Part shown: in pieces, positions 24,333-37,030 of the stretch
Layout of the letters: each line of letters begins with the position of its first letter
Position numbering within the stretch: the first letter of the stretch is position 1
NCBI RefSeq assembly: GCF_964019385.1
Contig: NC_088643.1
Location: 45,606,678 to 45,670,677, forward strand
Direction: 5' to 3'
DNA length: 64,000 bases
Origin: Sycon ciliatum
Taxonomy: Eukaryota; Porifera; Calcarea; Leucosolenida; Sycettidae
Translations under genes and position numbers: made by a program
Notes under the pieces: generated by a model
Databases searched by the model: none
What the model was told of the DNA's origin: nothing
What the model saw: the letters and a program-made list of their open reading frames with translations, nothing else

Positions 24333-25177
24333 CAATGGCCAGGATTGTACATGTTTGCAGTCTTCACGACAATGGACAGCCAGTGTTCACGACAATGGAC
24401 AGCCAATGTTCATCTGAACAGAAGTAGCTAACAAACAAATTCAGTGCCGGAGAGAACGTGCCACAAAGGACCTGTGCTGGTCGTCTGGTGTGACGCATTG
24501 CAAAATCACACCTGCGATAAAACCCATCAAACGTCTCGCGGACCGCCGGTCTAGGTCATTGTGCACAAGAGCGGGGGACTAAGGCGTGAGTGGAGAGCAC
24601 GGGGGGGGGCTTGAAGGACGGGGAAAGGATGCAGGTCTTGGGAAGAGGGGATCGCACGATGTGGGTCTAAAGGAGAGATTGGAGAAAGAGGGCCTATGCA
24701 ATCATGTCTGAGGGTGGAAATGAAGATTAGTTGATGGTAGTTACATGCAATGTGTAGAGAATGAGTACATTTCAAGAATGCAAGGTCAAAGCGGTAACCA
24801 GTACATCAGGGAAGTGCGAGATGCAGAAGGTCCCACAACAAGATCTCGACCAGACCGATCATTAGTAAACTACAGTCCGATTTCGGAGGATCATCATGGA
24901 AGAACATTATCACTGCCATCAGGGTCAGCAGCAGCAAAAAAAGTTATGACATAAATGTACCCCCCCCCCACCGCTTCAGGAGCTGCATGTGTGCCTTGAT
25001 TTGCATGTTCCCCTTTTTTCGTTTCTGAAGGTCCAACTAGTACCGGTATATGTACATTATTGTCATGTACAATGCACGTAATACTAATAATTCGTTTGTG
25101 CCAGTAAAGTTGTTTGTCTGTGTGTTTGTCTGTGTGTTTGGCTTTGGATGATACTAGTAGTGTATGTACATGTATGT

Positions 25178-25227
<50 letters not shown>

Positions 25228-25719
25228 AGTAGATGGTTTGTACGTGAGGCGCCTCTGAGTCTAATGTATGTAACAGTAGCCCTGTCTAATATTAATAAAT
25301 GTTGTCGTTGCCATGCCAGAAATCAGTCCCAGCCTCCCAGGTGCCACTAATGCATGCAGGTGCACGTGCAAACCATTATATTACACGCATTTCAGATCAA
25401 CAACATACAGTACTTCTTCTGCTTGCACAGAACAGACTCGTGCAAATGGATCCCGATAGCTTAGTCTAGAACCTTCAACTGGCTGACAGTGACATACATG
25501 TACATGTACAATAATACGACTTACATTGTACGTACATGTACATGTACATGTACAATTTTTTTTACGGGGTAATGGCCTCTTTTACGGGCAAAATAAAGTC
25601 ATGTAGACGTGAAAAAAAAGTACAATACATTCAATCATGATTGCACATGCACATGTAACTAGCACGACACGGAACAGAAAAAAGCGAGAATCATTATACG
25701 CACGGTTAGTGTTAGTACT
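24333..25719. other. no gene; short tandem repeats
   Basis: Holds a 23-bp duplication (24366-24411), a GT run (about 25176-25224) and ACATGT runs (about 25495-25555). Confidence 0.5.
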
Positions 25720-25727
25720 GTTACATG

Positions 25728-25769
25728 CAGGGAGTAGTCACAATACTATTGTATTGTGACTACTCCCTG
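25728..25769. mobile_element. 42-bp hairpin element with 8-bp target duplication
   Basis: CAGGGAGTAGTCACAATAC, a 4-base loop TATT, then the perfect reverse complement. GTTACATG flanks both sides directly (25720-25727 and 25770-25777). Same family as 8778, 18992 and 33600. Confidence 0.85.
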
Positions 25770-25776
25770 GTTACAT

Positions 25777-25811
25777 GCATGAGTGTGTTAGCTGTGCTAA
25801 CACACTCATGC
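25777..25811. repeat. perfect 16-bp hairpin
   Basis: GCATGAGTGTGTTAGC, loop TGT, GCTAACACACTCATGC. It abuts the target duplication of the hairpin element just upstream. No TSD of its own was found. Confidence 0.7.
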
Positions 25812-25928
25812 AGTCTGCAATATCCTGGTGCACAGTCATGAGGATATTACTGGAGTAATCACGGGCACTTTGGAATTCTCTGGAATTGGTACTTCGAAGT
25901 ATGACTATTATTGTACACTTAGTACTTA

Positions 25929-26518
25929 AACTCGGATACTGAGCCAGTAATAAAATGTAAAAAAAAGAAAGAGAAGAAACACATGAGAACGAGTTATGCA
26001 GCAACTATCCACGACTGTAACAAGATGATACACGGTCAGAAAGTGCGATAATAGGGAGGTTTAGTTCCCACGTAACGGAAACGCGTACGTGGGTGATCCA
26101 CGTAAAGTGGATGAAGGGCACCCACGTTGCAATGTTGTGTTTAGTCACACGGAGCAAACAAAAGCATGAAGCGAAAGGCCCAAACCTGGTCAAAAACGAA
26201 TCTACCCGGGCCCAAGAAGCTCATCGAATATTTTGATTTCGTGCTTCGGAAACTTCTTCAGCTGAGCACCCTCACAGCTTGCACAATGCGCTCCATTCTG
26301 ATTTTCACCCACGTTCTGGCGGAACGTGGGTGAGCCTCCATACACGGTATGTCGTGAATCAGAAAACGTCTGTACGTGGGTCACTGAGTATCACGTGGTA
26401 CACACACGTAAAGTACCCACGGATTACGTGGGACTAAACCTCCCTAATAGGGCACAGGGTTACAGTCGTGGATAGTTGCTGCATAACTCGTTCTCATGTG
26501 TTTCTTCTCTTCTTTTTT
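25929..26518 (+). mobile_element. palindromic retroposon-like element, copy d, with nested insertion
   Basis: The head starts AACTCGGATACTGAGCC. Arms of about 80 bp (through GAGAACGAGTTATGCAGCAA and its complement) close around a nested element at 26053-26445. The 15-bp direct repeat TACACTTAGTACTTA flanks it (25914-25928 and 26519-26533). Confidence 0.75.
26053..26445. mobile_element. MITE nested in copy d (Harbinger-like?)
   Basis: Ends AGGGAGGTTTAGT and ACTAAACCTCCCT, with subterminal CCCACGTAA/TTACGTGGG repeats. The 3-bp flank AAT is present on both sides (26050-26052 and 26446-26448). A 3-bp duplication suggests PIF/Harbinger, though that group prefers TWA. Confidence 0.6.
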
Positions 26519-26981
26519 TACACTTAGTACTTACATGTACATGTACATAATGTAAAAAGTGAAAGCAGTAACCATGGTAACATGACTTCACAGACTGCTC
26601 CCTACTGAGTACTGTAGAGTCTCTAACCCTTGGCGGATCATGCTCCCAAAATTGGCAGATTCTGCTCGAAAAGCAGTGAAATTGGCTAAACCATACAAAC
26701 CTTATGGCAGGCACTTCCTTGAAGTTTGAATTCTGCTCCATTTCCTTATCCACATACATGTACCAAACATGAATGAAACAACACCAGAAATTACCCAATT
26801 CTGCCAATTATTTCTCTTCCGGCCAAGGCCAGGCTACTGATCGTCTGTGAAAACTTAAAAGTAAAGTTCGCATGTCCGCGTTACAACCGGATATACAATT
26901 GTATTGAGAAACATTGAGAAACACAATCAGCTTAGGAAGTTTCGCTTATGCCAGGCCACCACCATGCCTGTGATACCAGGG

Positions 26982-27075
26982 TGGCAGATGCAGCGCCTAA
27001 CGGCGAGGGTGAGGTGGGAACCCTCACAACCAATGCCCGACAAGGGCTAGACGAACCTCGTTAGCTGCATCCATG
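26982..27075. repeat. GCAGATGCAGC dispersed repeat, copy 1
   Basis: Starts GGCAGATGCAGCGCCTAACG and ends CGTTAGCTGCATCCATG; the two ends are partly self-complementary. Related copies at 29227 and 51767. Confidence 0.55.
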
Positions 27076-29226
27076 ATTGTTTGTTGTTGTTGTTGTGCTT
27101 TTTATAGTCGTTCAAGCAAGCAGGCAATGGTGCCTTCAAAGTTCCCACAAGGAGACGACTTATGACTGTCTGTAGACAGGTGAATTAATTATTTAAAATT
27201 ATTGTTAATTATTGTTTTAGTCACTTCACTGACACAGTGACAGCGCAGTGTCAGTAACTGGCGTGCCAGTGTGGACTGAATGACCAAGTCGACTACTAAG
27301 TATGTGCCCCCACTCCGTACAGTCATGTAACATGTTCTATCTACACTGTAGATTTCTAGGCGATGATATTGATACGAATAATAATAACTGCTGGGCAGCG
27401 ACGTCGTCCATCGACCGTACCATAGTATGAATTTTGTACAAGTCAACCTGACGATTATTACAATGCTGTACCTTATTGAGGTGTTGACGGCTGACATCCG
27501 CGCTGGTCCTTCCGCCGGTACACAAAACTTCAAAAGCATGACTTTTGTACATAGTCATTGTACATGACTGTACATCACGTGCTTTGGTCATGGCCTGGCC
27601 TCGGTACAGCAGATAATCACAACAGACTCAGTACTCTGTGCGTGTACCATTGTGTACTTGGGGGCGGGGGAGAGACTGAGTGGGCCATGGCATGGGGCCA
27701 CTATGGCACTACAGTACAGAACAGTCAGACAGTTTCATTCACAGCAGGGCAGTGCAGAGTCACACTCATAGGGTGCTTCAACTGCTTGACTATGCAGCAT
27801 GTGCATGTATGCGGATTGTTTGTGCTTGGAGTTGGAGTCCAATCACCAATCCATGCATGCATGGTCATCCTATTCCTAGGGCTAGGTCCTCTCGTGTAGT
27901 AGAGTCTAGGACTAGGGCTCTCCAGCCCTCACTGGCCTCAGTCGCAAGCTCAGGCACAGACTGTACTGCAGGTCCATAGGCATAGGCTGGCATAGATTTG
28001 CTCAACTGCTGCTTTACTCACCATGCATGCTGTTGACTAGGTCTACTGATCACAGACAGCATCACGTTTCCGAGCCGGCCTGTTATGTAACATTGTTGAT
28101 TGTCATGCTCCGCTAGCTGCGAATGCCCGCAGGCTAGGGCCGTCGTTACGAGGTCGGGCTGGACACCCGGCTGGCACGCACAGCCGCTAGTTAGCTAGCG
28201 GGATGTGACCACGTGTTGCATGGCTTCGGGGCTACAACAAGCTGTTCAGTTCCTAAGAGGCAGAAGGCGGAGCCTCTGGGGGCCCCCGTGAAGCCAGGGT
28301 GTCACTTGCACGATCTCACTTCCTAATTCCTTGACGTGCTGGTTGCGATCGTGCAAGTGCATGCATGCGTGCGTGCGCTTGATGATTAAAGCGTGACGTC
28401 ATCAAATCCCTACTATTCAGCATGCAGCACGACAGCGCGCTGCAGCAGCACTACATGTAGCGCTATAGCTGGAGCACTAATATGCACTAGCGGGAGTAGC
28501 GCTACATGTAGTAGTACTACTAGTAACAGGAGCACTAGCATTGCCATTGTATTATGAGTTTGACGTACATGTGTATTCTGATCTAGCCTACATTGCACTT
28601 CAAATACAATTATGTAGTACTAGTACCAGCACAGGCTCCCTGAGAGCCCCTACCACTACTGGCACTGGTACTACTAGTACATTGTCTGTCTTTCTCCTTT
28701 GTTGTCTCGATCATTATTAAAAAAATTCTTTTGTCTTCTTCTTCTCCTCTCTTTGTTATGCATGGTCTATCAGTAGGAGGTGCATTCTGTAAAAAAGAAA
28801 AAGAAAAAAAGATACACTGTCAGAGCTGTGCTGCACTGGTCACTGTATAGCTACTACTACTACTAATAATAAAACAGGTCGCGTAATGAAGCAGCATAAC
28901 GATAGATGTGCGAAGTCATGATGCCTGGTCCGCTTCTGTCCTGGATATCACTACCCCGTGCGTTGCAGCTGCGAGAAAAACCAGCTCAGGCTGAGAGTTC
29001 CCTCCACGATTGCTTGTCCAAAGCGCGCATTCTGAGCCCACTCAGATCAGTCATGGTCTTCAGTGGCATGTCTCTGGCAGCAGCTGTGCTTGCCTTGACG
29101 TATACAGTGTACTATTAAAGTAATTATCACTCTCTTAGTATTGACTCCCATTAAGTAAGTAAAGTAAATTATCGTATCCGTTCCCGAAGGGAACTCACGA
29201 CGGCCTATAACACCCGATAAACCCTA

Positions 29227-29345
29227 GCGGCAGATGCAGCGCCTAACGGTGGGGGTGAGTGGGCAAGTCTCACAACCAATGGCACAAGTCACGACCCCAT
29301 TAGCTGCATCCATGTACCCCTTGTGCCTGGCCACAAGTTGCCAGT
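29227..29345. repeat. GCAGATGCAGC dispersed repeat, copy 2
   Basis: Same head and TTAGCTGCATCCATG tail, followed by CCCTTGTGCCTGGCCAC as in the 51767 copy. Confidence 0.55.
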
Positions 29346-29423
29346 TGACTGTGGGTAGCAGCACGGCTGAAAAAACCGCTCCCATTGACTCCATTGGTTA
29401 TCGCTATACCTACATGTACAGTG

Positions 29424-30027
29424 CAGGGGCGTCACCGGACCCCTTCACAGGGGAGTGCACAGGAATTTTGCACAGGAAAATTGAGTATGACACTATTCTT
29501 CGACTTCGGGGTGTCTTGCCGAAAAATAGCTTGAGCAGTTCATGGCGGTCGACTGCAGCGCTAGTGCATAATCATAATTGGGTGACAGTGTAAAGAAGGG
29601 CAATCGATACCGAAGCATAACAGCATTGCTGCGTGCCAGTTCTTCGTCAGGTCCCTCATCGTCCGATTCCTCTGGCCCAGCTGCAACAGTAATGGCTTCG
29701 TCGCCTCGCCTCACTTCTGGGTTCGCATTCCTCCGAAAAAGTTCGCTGATAGTGAGCTGGCCAGACGCTTTCCTTTTTCGAGAAGACGACATTTTGAGAG
29801 GAAACAGCTCCAAAGACTCTTCAGGTGTGGTGAGACTGGTGACCTGACTGACTTACTTGCGACCACACTGAATTATTGATTTCTTCTGTTTCAAACAAAC
29901 ACCCAGCACGCCGTCGCAGCATGCAGTACACTTTTCATCATAACCAGGAGTTCGCAAAAAAACAAGATCGATATTTTTAGGGGGGGGGTGCACGTGCCCC
30001 CCGTGCCCCTCACGGGTGACGCCCCGG
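29424..30027 (-). mobile_element. hAT-like element with remnant transposase N-terminus
   Basis: Left end CAGGGGCGTCACC. The right end reads, in reverse complement, CCGGGGCGTCACCCGTGAGG. Flanks share CAGTG, a possible decayed target duplication. The minus strand inside encodes the basic N-terminus described at 29640-29792. About 600 bp, far short of an autonomous hAT. Confidence 0.55.
29640..29792 (-). pseudogene. transposase N-terminal fragment (hAT-type)
   Basis: From the ATG at 29792: SSSRKRKASGQLTISELF, then an acidic Glu/Asp stretch. A basic KRK...LF leader followed by acidic residues is common at the start of hAT transposases with BED or TTF zinc fingers, but neither the finger nor the catalytic domain is present. 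It lies inside hAT-like termini, which supports the call. A similar leader occurs at 53149. Confidence 0.4.
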
Positions 30028-30039
30028 TCGGCAGTGTAA

Positions 30040-30746
<707 letters not shown>

Positions 30747-31195
30747 CACATCCTTTATTGCTGAACCCACAAATAATTGTGATACAAATTGTAAACCATC
30801 CGAGGAAGAAGAGAAAGCCATTAAAAATAAAAAATAAAACAAAAAAAGGTTATTGTACCATGCCAAACGGCTATTATTAAGTCATGTACCAATTGTAATA
30901 CATGACGTAGTATAGTAGTCAAGCACCTACAAAATACTTTGCAGGATAAAATTTAAATTGCCTAGCATGCCTACAAATCCGCAGAGCATGCCAATGTTAA
31001 ATAGGCCAACATATGAATACCGAAGGCGGTTACATGGACAGAAGGCGACATTGATCGAGAAAAGATGGGCCTATTCTCTTCCTCAAGTAAGACGCTCTGC
31101 AACCACGGAGGCACGTGATTGACCACCTCAGCAAAACAAATGCAATTTTGCAGCGTAGCTGTGCCATCACAACAGCATACTGGAGGTCACTATGC

Positions 31196-31812
<617 letters not shown>

Positions 31813-32544
31813 CATGTAGCTCCGTTGTAAGCTGTCAGTCTGCCTTATGCGATGGGCAGTCACCTGTTTGCGTGGTTCAAGATCGTCATACCGCCGCAAC
31901 AGGATGAATTTCACGACGATGTGCAGGTTGCGGGCAGCCTGAGCGTGATAGTACCTCACAGACATTTGCCCAACATTGTCCCATGATAATGAATTCTTGA
32001 GTTTTTGGACATTGTATTGCATTGCTGCTCCATCTACATGGCTGTATTTGTGTTTAGTATTTATTATTTTGTTAGGGAAATCCCTACAGAAGTTGCCGTC
32101 TTTTTACAGGGAACCCTAAGTGCTCTTTGCAGAGCGAAATGAAAGCGGACCCTACATGTATATTGACCTCGTACTTGGGTCCAGCGGATAATGCTCCGAA
32201 AATGTTCGTATAATGCTAATCACGATGCTAAAAAAAACTACCTCATAATGCTGATTATAATGCTTCAACAAGGGCTATAACGCTCTTGGTTTGGGTCAGT
32301 AGGCCTTGACAGATTATGCTAATATTTTCGTGAAATTATGCTTTTCGCATTGCTGAAAAAATTGCAGAATTATGCTATTTTTATGCTAAAAGTTATCATA
32401 TTATGCCGCATTATGCTCACATATGCTGCTAATGTACATGTACATGTATAATGGTTCTGTGCAAAATAACAGGGGAATTTTTTTGTAGAGGGCATTGTAC
32501 TGTAGTAGCAAAAGTTCAACGGGGTCAACGCACCGTCCGACCTA

Positions 32545-32943
32545 CAGTCCATTCAGAAATAAATGAACTTCTAGCTTTTGGCCATAAATGGGTCAAACGT
32601 TGAGTTTTTTTAGAATTTTTTTCTGCAATCCCATATGGAATCCTCTTCCAATAATTATGTTTCTGAAGTTTTTTTGTCCAAAAAGCAAGCCATAGCAAGA
32701 AAAGGATTTCGGCCAGGTTTTGCCCCAAAAGCACTGAATTGGGAAAAACCATCAAAATCCAGGCCGTTTGACCCCGCCTGCAACAGTGCATTCTGCGGTT
32801 CGAACCCCAGTTCAGGCACCCTTTTTGGACCCTTTTTCAAATTTCAAAGTTCGCAGCACTGCACTGTGTACGATGAAATCACGAAAAATCGCCAAATACG
32901 GGAGCTCGCCAGAGCCAGGACCCATCTTTTTATGAATGGACTG
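32545..32943. mobile_element. Tc1/mariner-type MITE nested in the hAT-like MITE
   Basis: Ends CAGTCCATTCAGAAAT and (reverse complement) CAGTCCATTCATAAAA, in TA targets (32543-32544 and 32944-32945). Contains GGTTCGAACCCC at about 32798, a B-box-like motif of uncertain meaning. Confidence 0.75.
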
Positions 32944-33000
32944 TAGCTAGCTACGACCGTCACCAGGTCACTGATTGTAGTGGACTGGACATGTTCTCAA

Positions 33001-33024
33001 GGGAGTCGTAAACCTACGACTCCC
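33001..33024. repeat. GGGAGTCGTA hairpin without target duplication
   Basis: GGGAGTCGTA, loop AACC, TACGACTCCC. Same stem as the CAGGGAGTCG family but no flanking 8-bp repeat; the left end reads CAAGGG. Confidence 0.55.
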
Positions 33025-33358
33025 TGGTGCATCTACTTGTAGTTGTACTTGTAGAACATTGTACAAGTTACTACTCGTACAACTGCATGGAATTAAATTA
33101 TTTGATGCGAACAGGCGGATTATTCCAATTTTATGCGATTCGTATGCAATTTGCCTCGAATTATGCGATTATTCTATTTTGGTAGGAATTATGCGAAAAA
33201 TTATGCTAGCATAATCTGTCAAGGCCTATGGGCCATGGGTCAGAGAGGAAGACAGGCTGCGCAATCTTCAATCTGCCGCTGAATCCGGCACAATATTTTC
33301 CACAAGCTTGTGGCACTACGTACAATGTATAAGACATAATCGATTCGCCTGTGGTTGC

Positions 33359-33458
33359 TAGGCCTGGGCGGATAATGCTAGTTATTTTGCGGGATAATGC
33401 TAATGGCAATGCCAGAAAAACTGTATCATAAATTCTGATACAGTTTTTCTGGCATTGC
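33359..33458. mobile_element. truncated TAGGCCT-family end plus perfect hairpin
   Basis: TAGGCCTGGGCGGATAATGC starts at 33359 but no right end follows. At 33406-33458 a perfect 23-bp stem (GCAATGCCAGAAAAACTG... with its complement) closes on a 7-base loop TAAATTC. Confidence 0.6.
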
Positions 33459-33572
33459 TACAATGTCATGTACATGTACATGTATAATCCCAAGTCTACA
33501 CAGGCAATTATTAGCAGTCACTACTATCAAATCGTTCAGAAAATGGTGGACATCACGCAACTGCATTGTACA

Positions 33573-33806
33573 TGTAAATAAAATGGGGTTTGTCAACTGC
33601 AGGGAGTCGTAAAATACAGTATACTATTTTACGACTCCCGGCCTGGTCAACTGACAACTGCTCTATTTAGTTGTTAATATTCACGTTCTGACGATGGGTG
33701 ACTGGCCAGAAACGTCAATATTTTTCGACATCAAGAATTTTCATCTAAAGAGTGAATAGCAACTAAATAGAGCGGTTGTCAGTTGACAAACCCCCTTTTA
33801 TTCACT
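33573..33806. mobile_element. MITE with GGGGTTTGTCAACTG ends
   Basis: Left GGGGTTTGTCAACTGACAAC (interrupted by the 33600 hairpin) and right GTTGTCAGTTGACAAACCCC. The arms run on through GCTCTATTTAGTTG. A solo right end occurs at 21112. Confidence 0.65.
33600..33645. mobile_element. 46-bp hairpin element with 8-bp target duplication
   Basis: CAGGGAGTCGTAAAATA, loop, TATTTTACGACTCCC, then GGCCTG. GTCAACTG is duplicated exactly at 33592-33599 and 33646-33653. Removing the insert and one repeat restores the terminus of the host MITE, whose other arm shows the uninterrupted sequence, so the insertion event is directly visible. Confidence 0.9.
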
Positions 33807-33816
33807 ACTATCAAAG

Positions 33817-33980
33817 TAGGCCTCGACCAAATATGCTAAAAAAAGAGCATATTATTATGCTCGTCGCATATCAGGGAAAACGGCCATAATAATTATGCCA
33901 AGGGCTTAGCAAGATATGCAAAAAGATATGCCAAAATATGCCAAAATATGCTCGACATAAGCAGAAAGTGTAGATCATTT
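33817..33980. mobile_element. truncated TAGGCCT/ATATGC family member
   Basis: Starts TAGGCCTCGACCAAATATGC and is dense in ATATGC/TTATGC motifs to about 33980. No right terminus found. Confidence 0.55.
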
Positions 33981-35547
33981 CAGCAAAATTACAACCTTGG
34001 AATATTCATTTGCTTCACGGCTATCATGCTTGTGGTGCAAATCAAAACACAAGCAGAATAGTATGGCTGGAGTGCGTCGGTCAGATCGCCCGTGAACCCC
34101 GGAAGCAAGTTATCTGCCACCGCACGAGAGATAGACTGATCCTATATTGCAACTGAGGGATTATGGCGGCATAGGGAACATCACGTTTAATCCTTCATGC
34201 AGCTGAGTCAAGAGGGTTTTGAGAAAAGATGGTACTCTCTGGGGCACACTGCCCGTTGGTGGCAAAAACTAGGGGAGTGAAGGAGCCCCGGCATCATTTT
34301 CTGGTACAAGTAACTGTTAGTAGTGCAATTGTATCCACCTCTTTCCACGACTCTGCAAATGGTATAATTTCGTTCTCCGGTGTCTACACGTTGTAGCCAC
34401 GTCGTGATAGCAATTGTAAGCTATCAATTATAAAAAAATTCGACGGGTTCGCGTACCGGGCAGGTGAAGAACAAGGAGTCGTACAACTCTTTTGTCTTTG
34501 TGCTGTGGTGGCCCCCACTGGCAATGTTCACGTGTTCAATAGTGGTGTATACGTATGAGTGAGTGTGCGGATGTGTGCGCAACGAGTGAGTGCAGGGTGG
34601 ACAGAGAACCACCTTTCCGCTTCCGTGGGACGCCACGGAATCTCCGAATACATATCAACGCCGATGACTGTTGTTGACATTGCATTGTTAGGTTGTAGAC
34701 CGAACAGTCGGCTATGGTGCAAAGCATTTTTTCCTCCAACGAACGGCGGCGCTGCTTTGCTGCTTTGAATATGACCTAATGACGCAGTGGAACAAAATAA
34801 TAATTACATGAATGTATACGTGATTGTCTCACGTTGGGAATCGCACGGACATTCCCTTTTAATTGTCTCAGTGTCTTACCAAGAGTACTTGTTGTACTCT
34901 TTTTGTACTCTTGGTCTCACCCTCTGTCATTATCACATGTACATGTATGGTATCCTGGTGATTATTTGAACTGAGGTTGCTTGGGACGTAGGCTGGAAGT
35001 GTAACTTGACGGTTGCTTCTCCGAACCTTCAAGAGCACGTTTTCTCCAGACGCCAGTCACGAGTCAGTCAAGAGAGAAGTTTGTGTCGCGTTAGTCAGCT
35101 GGAAGCGCCTGCTCTAACGTTGGGAGCAGTCACCTTCTTCGCTATGATTATTATAACAGTTAGTTTGTAAACTGATGGATGAGATGGAGAGATCTGAGAA
35201 CACACACACACACGTAGAGTAATGGTACAAATAGCGGAGTCCTCCGGATCGATAGAGTGCTCAATGCGGAAGCAGAGCAGTAACACACGAGTCACAGAAA
35301 AACCACGCGTCTTGATTGTCGTAACTTAAAGTTTCATGCCATATAGCAATCTTCAGACAACTGATAAAAGAGTAATGGTATGTAGTCCATGGGTGGACGA
35401 TATAATACCACTGCAACAACTTACTACAGTGTTGGTGTTGTACATACATTGTATTCATACATACCATGATTAATACTCAGTAAGACAAACAATATAACAG
35501 CAGAGCCATGATGTACCATGATTATTAAGTATCTAATATTGACTGAG
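33981..35547. other. no gene; one micro-hairpin
   Basis: No convincing exon. Bases about 34985-35110 contain GTCAGTCAAG and GGAAGCGC fragments related to repeats at 41540, 56890 and 59160. Confidence 0.45.
34880..34913. mobile_element. 34-bp CAAGAGTAC hairpin element
   Basis: CAAGAGTAC and GTACTCTTG at the ends. Flanks GTCTTAC (34873-34879) and GTCTCAC (34914-34920) match at six of seven positions. Confidence 0.6.
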
Positions 35548-36480
35548 TACGAGGTCAATATAGGAAATAAAAGCCGAGTAAAAGACCGAGGCGAAGCCGA
35601 GGTCTTTTACGAGGTTTTTATTTCCTATCTCTTAATTTGCTAAATCCTATATATAGGATTTTGGTCATATTTTTCAACTCAAAATGGGTGTGGCATGAGC
35701 ATAGGGAAACGTATGTGACCAATTCTTCCGCGTTAGGTCTTAGTCGATATGGAGAGTTGAATAAGATATATTTTTCAAATACTAACATCTAAGGCTCATC
35801 TCCTTGCGCAATATTTCTAAGGCCTGTGCCCTATTTTTCGAATCCTATATATAGGATTTGAGATTTTACTGGACCTTGTTTTATCCTTAAAATTGGTAGT
35901 TTCACGACGGCATGTGCGATATGTCGTCATGAAACCACCCCGTGCCACACCTGTAATGTTCTTTTGCACATTCACTGCTTCAGTCCTTCCCATGACACCA
36001 GCGGAACAATGCTGCTCAAAATTCCAATCCTTGCTCAAAATGGGTATTCATGATGTCCTATGAATCTAAAAAGTAAACATTCATGCCTCAAACATATTTA
36101 CAGCTTCTAATAAAACCATTATGCTCTTATTATGGGTCATGAATGACTCACGATGACCAATAACAACGGCATAAAAGTCACGCATTTTCAAATCCTATAT
36201 ATAGGACTTTCGCCCAGCAAATTAAGAGATACTGACCAAGTACGAAGTCAATATTAGATTTATCACGACAAACAGTCCGTATTTCAAATTCCAAAACGAT
36301 AACCTCATGAATCCCGGTTTTATGATTGCACAGCCGTTGCACCACCACCTACTCATGCAGTGACAATGCTGCACTGGGCACCGTTCAACTGCGCAACCCC
36401 TAAGCAGTCAAATATAAGCAGTCAATTATATAGCCCTAAGGAGTGAAATATGCAGGAATATTTGACTGCTTAGGTATGGC
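35548..36480. mobile_element. foldback element interrupted by a MITE
   Basis: The left part (35548-35627) is a palindrome whose tip is CCGAGGCGAAGCCGAGG. Its outer arm continues after 36229 as ACTGACCAAGTACGAAGTCA. Bases 36230-36480 are homologous, inverted, to 30330-30580. The 602-bp MITE at 35628-36229 splits the arm. Confidence 0.65.
35628..36229. mobile_element. Tc1/mariner-type MITE (602 bp)
   Basis: Ends TCTCTTAATTTGCT and AGCAAATTAAGAGA, with subterminal TCCTATATATAGGA palindromes on both sides. TA lies at 35626-35627 and 36230-36231. The inverted homologue at about 30570 shows the uninterrupted site (TTTCCTATACTGACC), so the empty site is known. Confidence 0.85.
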
Positions 36481-37030
36481 AAAAATCTATGTGAGTCAAT
36501 ACTAAGGGAGTGATAATGTACCATACTTCTGGAACCAGTCGAGCAGAGAGTGACGGGGACATCTGAATCCTTCCTTTAGACCTGATCAATTAATTGTACG
36601 GTTGAGTAGCCGTCGAGTGGCTCGCTACAATGGGCTACGTTCGACCGGTGTCAACAGGTTTGAGTGTCCTTGCCGGCTCGAAAGGGAACAAGCTTTACTT
36701 CCGCCTCCTGGATCGGCATAGCGATTAGGGCCCGAAGGTATGCGTACCGAACGGCTTATAGGCCTCTCTCAAAAAGCATGCCACCATGCAGGCCGGTTGC
36801 TGCGGAGTGTTGCGGATAGCGTGGCTCATCCTGTACATGTAGGTTATTATTTTATTTTTACATTGTAATATATTGGAACCATCTTGCAATCGCTATCCAC
36901 ATTGACTAAATGTACGTGCAGAGGTGTGCCCACCACCAGTATATGTACATGTAGTCCACCACTCATTATACATGTAATACCGTGGTAGTAGTAACTGACT
37001 AACTGTTACAGTTCGCATGTCACTCACGGA
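36481..37030. other. no gene seen
   Basis: No supported exon or element terminus in this stretch. Confidence 0.4.

Larger units (their letters stand above)
26534..29423. other. no gene; scattered repeats
   Basis: Contains two copies of the GCAGATGCAGC repeat (annotated separately) and an ACTAGTAC palindrome pair (about 28616-28680). Plus-strand frames at 27558-27979 and 28906-29118 have no recognisable domain. Confidence 0.45.
32300..33228. mobile_element. hAT-like MITE of the TAGGCCT/ATTATGC family, with nested MITE
   Basis: Left end TAGGCCTTGACAGATTATGC, right end AGCATAATCTGTCAAGGCCTA. Many ATTATGC motifs lie inside both ends. Left flank TGGGTCAG; the right flank is TGGGCCAT, with an exact TGGGTCAG seven bases further on. 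A mariner-type MITE (32545-32943) has inserted in the middle. Confidence 0.75.

Noticed and set aside
32635-32946. 103-codon plus-strand frame
   Set aside because: Lies wholly inside a mariner-type MITE and shows no transposase motif.
33406-33458. microRNA precursor
   Set aside because: Stem is fully paired with a very short loop and sits in transposon debris; no expression evidence.
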